The position numbers and the translations under genes are program-made. Below the pieces are notes generated by a model. It saw only the letters and a list, made by a program, of their open reading frames with translations. It had not been told where the DNA came from and made no database searches. Shown piece after piece: positions 5,298 to 9,079 of a stretch of DNA of 9,079 nucleotides; the first letter of the stretch is position 1; every line of letters begins with the position of its first letter. This DNA is from Candidatus Bathyarchaeota archaeon (GTDB taxonomy: Archaea > Thermoproteota > Bathyarchaeia > TCS64), in contig DAOVCM010000025.1 in the NCBI GenBank assembly GCA_030670015.1, positions 1-9,079 on the forward strand, written 5' to 3'.

Positions 5298-6128
5298 CTA
5301 CTTGTCGAATTTGGAGAAGAGCTTGGTCTTGCTCCGGAGGTTGCCTCCGCGGAAGTGGGCGACGCGCTTGACGGAGTCACTTGCCTTCTCCATCTCCCTG
5401 GCTTCGTCCGCCATCTGAGCGGCCTTCCTCATCAGCTCGTGGGCCGCGGCGACGATGGGAATGTACCTCTCCTTTTCCTTCACCTTGAAGCAGCCCTCCG
5501 TGGATAGGTTTGCAACCCGTCTGGAGGCCTCGAAGCTTGCCATCGCCTTTGCGGCGGCGTAGGGATTCTCGAACCCACCGTAGGCTATGGCTCTCTCCTT
5601 GTTGACGATGACCTGAGGGAGATCAGGTTTCTCACCTTTCTCGATCTGCTCGATAACCCTGTCGATCTCGGTGTGTATTAGGCGGAGGACGCCTGTTATC
5701 GCCAGTACCCTTATGACGTCGCTGTTGAAAAGCGCCATTTCCACGGGGTCTAGGAAGGCCCGTTTAGCCCCGATCATTGGGTCCGCGTAGAGGACTATGT
5801 AGCCGATACCCTCGTCCGGGAGAGTCTTCGCCGCCTTTCGCGACGGCTCGTCTGAGACTACGATGATAGGCTTCCCTGTCTCCTTGAGTACCTCCCTTGC
5901 CTTGGTCGGTCCTGAGAGACCGATATTGGGGGAGACTAACACGTAGAGGTCTGTGGGTACCGAGGCAGCGATCTTCGCAGCGTCCACCGCCTCCTCATCG
6001 TCAAGCTTGCAGCCTGAGGATATGACCCTTACGGAAAGACCCTTCCTGGACGCTCGCTCGTCCAACAGGGCGTCGATTAGGTTCGTCGCACCTATGTATC
6101 CGATCTTCACGAATGTTACCTTAACCAT
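5298..6128 (-). CDS. mtd: F420-dependent methylenetetrahydromethanopterin dehydrogenase
   Basis: 276 aa, the normal family length. Mtd reversibly reduces methenyl-H4MPT to methylene-H4MPT with reduced coenzyme F420 in the cytoplasm. The whole sequence follows the family: MVKVTFVKIGYIGATNLIDALLDERA at the start, VRVISSGCKLDDEE, LYVLVSPNIGLSGPTKAREVL, the near-invariant YADPMIGAKRAFLDPVEMALFNSDVIRVLA (about 113-142), GGFENPYAAAKAMASFEASRRVA, YIPIVAAAHELMRKAAQMADEAREMEKASDSVKR and the terminal SKTKL. Start ATG 6128 has an excellent Shine-Dalgarno, taaaggaggat on the minus strand, with ggagg eight bases from the ATG. The gene is divergent from fhs-folD, sharing an 80-base intergenic region, which joins an F420/pterin step to folate-type enzymes. 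Mtd was described mainly from methanogens and their relatives. Its presence implies this organism makes F420 and a tetrahydromethanopterin-type (or accepted folate) carrier. No broken motif is seen. Confidence 0.96.
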   Translation of the reverse strand: MVKVTFVKIGYIGATNLIDALLDERASRKGLSVRVISSGCKLDDEEAVDAAKIAASVPTDLYVLVSPNIGLSGPTKAREVLKETGKPIIVVSDEPSRKAAKTLPDEGIGYIVLYADPMIGAKRAFLDPVEMALFNSDVIRVLAITGVLRLIHTEIDRVIEQIEKGEKPDLPQVIVNKERAIAYGGFENPYAAAKAMASFEASRRVANLSTEGCFKVKEKERYIPIVAAAHELMRKAAQMADEAREMEKASDSVKRVAHFRGGNLRSKTKLFSKFDK

Positions 6129-6136
6129 TTTACCAT

Positions 6137-6141
6137 CCTCC
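6137..6141 (-). promoter_or_regulatory. Strong ribosome binding site of mtd
   Basis: ggagg on the minus strand within taaaggaggat, eight bases before ATG 6128. It is among the best Shine-Dalgarno sequences in the window and fixes the mtd start. It also shows that the mtd mRNA has a leader, unlike the PUA and winged-helix genes, which appear leaderless or nearly so. Confidence 0.75.
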
Positions 6142-6168
6142 TTTACTTATCCGTCTGCTCTAATAAGA

Positions 6169-6178
6169 TTTAATAAAA
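6169..6178. promoter_or_regulatory. TATA-like element between mtd and fhs
   Basis: tttaataaaa, nearly palindromic, so readable in both directions. It is centred about 36 bases before the fhs ATG (6209) and about 45 before the mtd ATG (6128). The predicted leaders are about 11 and 18 bases; the latter just includes the mtd Shine-Dalgarno. It is the strongest AT-rich element in the interval, although taataa at 6161-6166 is an alternative for mtd. Confidence 0.5.
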
Positions 6179-6208
6179 GCTCCTCATTATGTTGATGAGT
6201 TGATAAAT

Positions 6209-7885
6209 ATGGCAATTCCACCTGACATCGAGATTGCTCAAAATGCGAAACTCAAACTTATCACAGAGGTCGCAGCAGACCTCGGGCTCTCGGAGGACGA
6301 CATCGAGCCGTATGGCAAGTACAAGGCCAAGATAAGCCTCGACGTCATGAAGAGGCTCAAGGACCGCCCTGACGGGAAGATCATCATCATGACGGCTGTT
6401 ACTCCCACCAAGACAGGCGAGGGGAAGACCACCATGGCTGTGGGCCTCGCCCAGGCCCTGGGGCATATCGGGAAGAAGAACATAGTGGTGCTCCGACAGC
6501 CCTCCCTTGGCCCCGTTTTCGGCATCAAGGGCGGCGCGTGCGGCGGTGGCTACGCCCAGGTGTTGCCTATGGAGGACATTAACATCCATTTCACTGGAGA
6601 CTTACATGCGATAACTGTGGCTCACGACCTCCTCACATCGCTGATGGAGAACCATATCTACCGGGGGAACAAGCTGGACATCAACCCTTACCAGATCATG
6701 TGGAAGCGGGTTCTCGACATAGAGAGCAGGTTCCTACGCAACATCGTCGCTGGCCTCGGTGGACGCCTCGGCGGCGTGCCCTACGAGACAGGTTTCGAGA
6801 TCACGACAGCATCCGAGATCGCAGCCATTCACGCCATCGCCGTGGACCTGATGGACCTCAAACGTCGTATGGGGGAGATCACAATCGCCTACAACAAGAA
6901 GAGGGAGCCGGTGACAGCCGCGGACCTGAACGCTGTCGGGGCCATGACCATCCTAATGAAGGAAGCCGTTAAGCCCAACCTCGTCCAGACATTGGAGAAC
7001 ACGCCCGCTATCATTCACGGCGGCCCCTTCGCTAACATCGCCCACGGATGTCCCAGCCTAATCGCCATCAAGACCGCTCTCAAACTCGCCGACTACGTCG
7101 TCGTGGAGCCGGGCTTTGGCGCCGATCTCGGCATGGAGAAGTTTTGCGACATCGCCGCCCGCGTCGGTGGACTGAAGCCTCAGCTGGTGGTCATCGTTGC
7201 GACCATCAAGGCGCTGAAACGTCACGGAGGCTTGAAGTATAAGGAACTCAAGGAGCCCAACGTGGAGGCGGTGAGGAGAGGCCTCCCCATTCTGAATCAG
7301 GAGGTCGAGAACGCTAAGAAGTTTGGACTCCGTGTGATTGTCTGCATGAACCACTTCTACAGCGACGACCAGGCTGAGATCGACACGGTGCTCGATTGGT
7401 GCAAGGAGAAGGGGGTCCCAGCAGCCTTCACAGATACGGTGCTCAAGGGAGGCCCAGGCGGCAAGGAGCTGGCGGAGCTTGTCCTCGAGGAGCTTGAGAA
7501 GCCGTCGGATTTCCATCCATTGTACCCTCTGGACATGCCCGTGGAGGAGAAGATACGGACGATTGCCCAGAACATGTACGGTGTCGCCGACGTCGAGCTG
7601 TCCTCCGAAGCCCGGAGGGCGCTCCGGCGGATAGAGAGGCTGGGGTTCGACAAGATGCCCATCTGCATGGCCAAGACCCCCCTGAGCCTAACCGAGAACG
7701 AACGCATCCAGGGGATGCCTCCAAAGGGCTACATCCTGCCCATCACCAACCTGAAGCCCAGCACCGGCGTTGGCTTCATCATCGCCTACTGCGGTGACAT
7801 CAGCACGATGCCCGCGCACCCGTCGAAGCCCGCCGCCGAGGGAATGGACATCGATGAGAACGGTGTTATTAAGGGGCTGAGCTGA
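6209..7885 (+). CDS. fhs: Formate-tetrahydrofolate ligase (formyl-THF synthetase)
   Basis: 558 aa, the usual length, from ATG 6209 (MAIPPDIEIAQNAKL). A TTG three codons upstream is less likely, because the family starts close to SDIEIA. The enzyme joins formate to tetrahydrofolate with ATP, giving 10-formyl-H4F. Motifs: the P-loop TPTKTGEGKTT (65-75); GIKGGACGGGYAQVLPMEDINIHFTGD (105-131), matching FTHFS signature 1; VATIKALKRHGG (330-341), signature 2 with the usual Arg replaced by Lys; and the C-terminal segment GDISTMPAHPSKPAAEGMDID. folD follows after a single base, so the two form an operon. fhs is common in acetogenic bacteria and patchy in archaea, suggesting acquisition from bacteria in the lineage, although base composition here does not stand out. 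In the forward direction it would feed formate into the methyl branch next to Mtd; in reverse it could make ATP from formyl-carrier. Confidence 0.96.
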   Translation: MAIPPDIEIAQNAKLKLITEVAADLGLSEDDIEPYGKYKAKISLDVMKRLKDRPDGKIIIMTAVTPTKTGEGKTTMAVGLAQALGHIGKKNIVVLRQPSLGPVFGIKGGACGGGYAQVLPMEDINIHFTGDLHAITVAHDLLTSLMENHIYRGNKLDINPYQIMWKRVLDIESRFLRNIVAGLGGRLGGVPYETGFEITTASEIAAIHAIAVDLMDLKRRMGEITIAYNKKREPVTAADLNAVGAMTILMKEAVKPNLVQTLENTPAIIHGGPFANIAHGCPSLIAIKTALKLADYVVVEPGFGADLGMEKFCDIAARVGGLKPQLVVIVATIKALKRHGGLKYKELKEPNVEAVRRGLPILNQEVENAKKFGLRVIVCMNHFYSDDQAEIDTVLDWCKEKGVPAAFTDTVLKGGPGGKELAELVLEELEKPSDFHPLYPLDMPVEEKIRTIAQNMYGVADVELSSEARRALRRIERLGFDKMPICMAKTPLSLTENERIQGMPPKGYILPITNLKPSTGVGFIIAYCGDISTMPAHPSKPAAEGMDIDENGVIKGLS

Positions 7886-7886
7886 C

Positions 7887-8729
7887 ATGGCCACCATCCT
7901 AGACGGAAGGGAGACCTCCGCGAAGGTCATGGAAGAACTCCAGAGCAAAGTTGAGGAGCTGAAGGGGAAGGGCGTCACCCCTACCCTCGCCCTTGTTCTC
8001 ACGGGCACCGACAAGTACTCGCGGCGCTACGTGCGGATGAAGGTGAAGAGGGCTGAGAAGATCGGGATGGAGACTAGGTTCCACCACCTTGAGGAGACGA
8101 CTACAGATGATGTAGTGGCCCTGGTCAGGAAGCTGAGTGGCGACCCGGCTGTTCACGGCGTCTTGGTCCAGCTTCCCGTCGCCGAAGGGCTGAACGAGCT
8201 AGCGATCGTAGATGCCATCGACCCTGAGAAGGATGTGGATGGCCTCATACCTTCCACCCTTGGGAAGATACTGACGGGCGAGAAGTGCTTCCTCCCTGCT
8301 GGCGTCGAGGCTATCATGGAGATCTTCAGGCGTTACGACATGGATCCTGAGGGAAAGCACTGGGTGGTCGCAGGCTCCACAAACTACCTGGGCAAGCCCC
8401 TTATCGCTCTCCTCAGCAACATGAACGTGCAGGTAACCTTCTGTAACAAGGATGACCCCAGGATGCCTGAACTCGTGAAGGGCGCTGATGTACTGTGTAC
8501 CGAGCTCTTCAGGAAGCACGCCGTCACGGCTGACATGGTGAAGAGCGGTGTCATCGTCATCGACAACGGCAACAACTATGAGGGTAAGAAGGTCTTCGGC
8601 GACGTGGACACTGAAGCTGTATCTGATGTAGCCAGTGCCATCACCCCCGTACCCGGGGGCGTAGGTCCACTCCTCATCACGATGCTGCTGCAGAACACGG
8701 TGAAGGCCGCAGCCCGGTTAAGTGTTTAA
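7887..8729 (+). CDS. folD: FolD-family methylene-THF dehydrogenase/methenyl-THF cyclohydrolase with altered nucleotide pocket
   Basis: 280 aa, typical length, ATG one base after the fhs stop; aagggg lies upstream within fhs. FolD interconverts 10-formyl-, 5,10-methenyl- and 5,10-methylene-H4F. The active-site set for pterin binding and cyclohydrolase chemistry is present: Tyr48 and Lys52 (YVRMK), Gln95 (GVLVQLP) and Asp118 (KDVDG), plus the C-terminal ITPVPGGVGP (252-261). The Rossmann part is unusual. The normal VxGRSxxVGxP is VAGSTNYLGKP (161-171), replacing the Arg that contacts the NADP phosphate, and the usual CHSxT is CNKDDP (186-191). The PCTPxG segment is FLPAG (135-139). The family is certain. 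I infer that the dehydrogenase half has changed cofactor or been lost, while cyclohydrolase remains, with Mtd encoded nearby for the reduction. Confidence 0.94.
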   Translation: MATILDGRETSAKVMEELQSKVEELKGKGVTPTLALVLTGTDKYSRRYVRMKVKRAEKIGMETRFHHLEETTTDDVVALVRKLSGDPAVHGVLVQLPVAEGLNELAIVDAIDPEKDVDGLIPSTLGKILTGEKCFLPAGVEAIMEIFRRYDMDPEGKHWVVAGSTNYLGKPLIALLSNMNVQVTFCNKDDPRMPELVKGADVLCTELFRKHAVTADMVKSGVIVIDNGNNYEGKKVFGDVDTEAVSDVASAITPVPGGVGPLLITMLLQNTVKAAARLSV

Positions 8730-8731
8730 AA
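8725..8731 (+). promoter_or_regulatory. Possible TATA element of the NAC gene
   Basis: tttaaaa overlaps the folD stop codon (8727-8729) and is centred 37 bases before the TTG start at 8765. It would give a start near 8754, right at the Shine-Dalgarno. The NAC gene could instead be read through from fhs-folD, since the gap is only 35 bases. Confidence 0.35.
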
Positions 8732-8746
8732 GCTCTCCCTTCCATA

Positions 8747-8760
8747 TTCCATCGGTGGAA
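8747..8760 (+). promoter_or_regulatory. Shine-Dalgarno of the NAC gene within a small dyad
   Basis: ggtgg (8754-8758) lies six bases before the TTG start and supports that start. It is partly contained in a perfect 5-bp dyad, ttcca-tcgg-tggaa (8747-8760). A second ttcca occurs at 8740-8744. In a long fhs-folD-NAC transcript this hairpin would partly hide the ribosome binding site; in a short transcript starting near 8754 it could not form. Confidence 0.4.
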
Positions 8761-8764
8761 AATC

Positions 8765-9079
8765 TTGTCGAGGGTTAGCTCTAGGCGAGCCCGCCGGATG
8801 ATGAAGCAGATGGGCCTCAAGATGGACGAGCTCGATGACATCGAGCGGGTCATCTTCCAGGGTCCCCGGCGGGAGATTGTCATCGAGGGTCCGACAGTAG
8901 CCGCTATCAACATGCAGGGGCAGCGGATGTACCAGGTGGCCGGCGGCAGGGAGACCGAGAAGACGCTGGAGAAAGTACAGGAGATTCCGGAGGAGGATGT
9001 GCTTCTTGTATCCCAGCAGACGGGGGTCAGCATGGAACGGGCGAAGGCGGCGCTGGAGGATGCAGAAGGCGACCTCGCC
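8765..9079 (+). CDS. nac: Nascent polypeptide-associated complex protein (archaeal NAC), 3' end outside window
   Basis: 105 codons from TTG 8765 (MSRVSSRRARRMMKQMGLKM) with no stop before the window edge; probably only a few residues are missing, as archaeal NACs are about 110-120 aa. NAC binds ribosomes at the tunnel exit and contacts emerging chains; the archaeal form is a homodimer. Visible parts are a basic N-terminal ribosome-contact segment (RRARRMMKQMG, 7-17), the NAC beta domain (about 18-66, with ERVIFQGPRREIVIEGPTVAAINMQGQRMYQVAGG) and a C-terminal UBA domain (about 74 on, EEDVLLVSQQTGVSMERAKAALEDAEGDLA). I chose TTG because ggtgg precedes it by six bases and because the ATG at 8798 would remove the basic RRARR segment. 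The gene sits 35 bases after folD, but its function is unrelated to one-carbon metabolism. Confidence 0.93.
   Translation, partial: MSRVSSRRARRMMKQMGLKMDELDDIERVIFQGPRREIVIEGPTVAAINMQGQRMYQVAGGRETEKTLEKVQEIPEEDVLLVSQQTGVSMERAKAALEDAEGDLA

Noticed and set aside
6170..6589. Long open frames antisense to fhs (also 7058-7516 and 7357-7724)
   Set aside because: They mirror the strongly conserved fhs gene, have low-complexity composition, no recognisable domain and no promoter; they are shadows of codon bias.
8677..9033. Minus-strand frame opposite the NAC gene
   Set aside because: The plus strand encodes an intact NAC plus UBA protein; the antisense product is Ser/Arg-rich and matches nothing.

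Overview
The window is a gene-dense archaeal chromosome segment. The archaeal signatures are an archaeosine tRNA-guanine transglycosylase, an F420-dependent methylene-H4MPT dehydrogenase (Mtd), a zinc-ribbon MBF1, an Fap7/AK6-type kinase, an Lsm protein and an archaeal NAC. TATA boxes sit about 27-45 bp ahead of starts, and GTG and TTG starts are used. The gene set fits a TACK-type lineage such as Bathyarchaeia; that placement is an impression, not a demonstration. I see no mobile element, CRISPR, tRNA or rRNA.

Layout. Positions 1-719 (+) hold the C-terminal part of a class III PLP aminotransferase. It converges with a minus-strand block (722-4755) that is almost entirely about RNA and information processing. 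In transcription order the block runs: MBF1, an AK6/Fap7-like P-loop kinase overlapping a small zinc-ribbon protein, a 75-residue winged-helix-like protein, an Lsm RNA-binding protein, and the catalytic part of archaeosine TGT (tgtA). Divergent from MBF1 is a PUA-domain protein (4821-5291, +) that looks like the missing C-terminal end of archaeosine TGT, so this enzyme appears split between two loci on opposite strands.

The right part is a one-carbon module. mtd (5298-6128, -) is divergent from fhs (formate-tetrahydrofolate ligase, 6209-7885, +) and folD (7887-8729, +). Together these could carry formate to the formyl, methenyl and methylene levels. FolD keeps the residues for cyclohydrolase chemistry but has lost the usual NADP-pocket residues, while an F420-dependent dehydrogenase is encoded next door. 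This suggests FolD may act mainly as a cyclohydrolase or use another cofactor, with Mtd making the reduction. The window ends inside a NAC gene (from 8765, +).

No gene-free stretch exceeds 300 bases. The longest (2348-2527) contains two clear dyads and a promoter-like element. Two divergent gene pairs (MBF1/PUA and mtd/fhs) each appear to share one near-palindromic TATA element.
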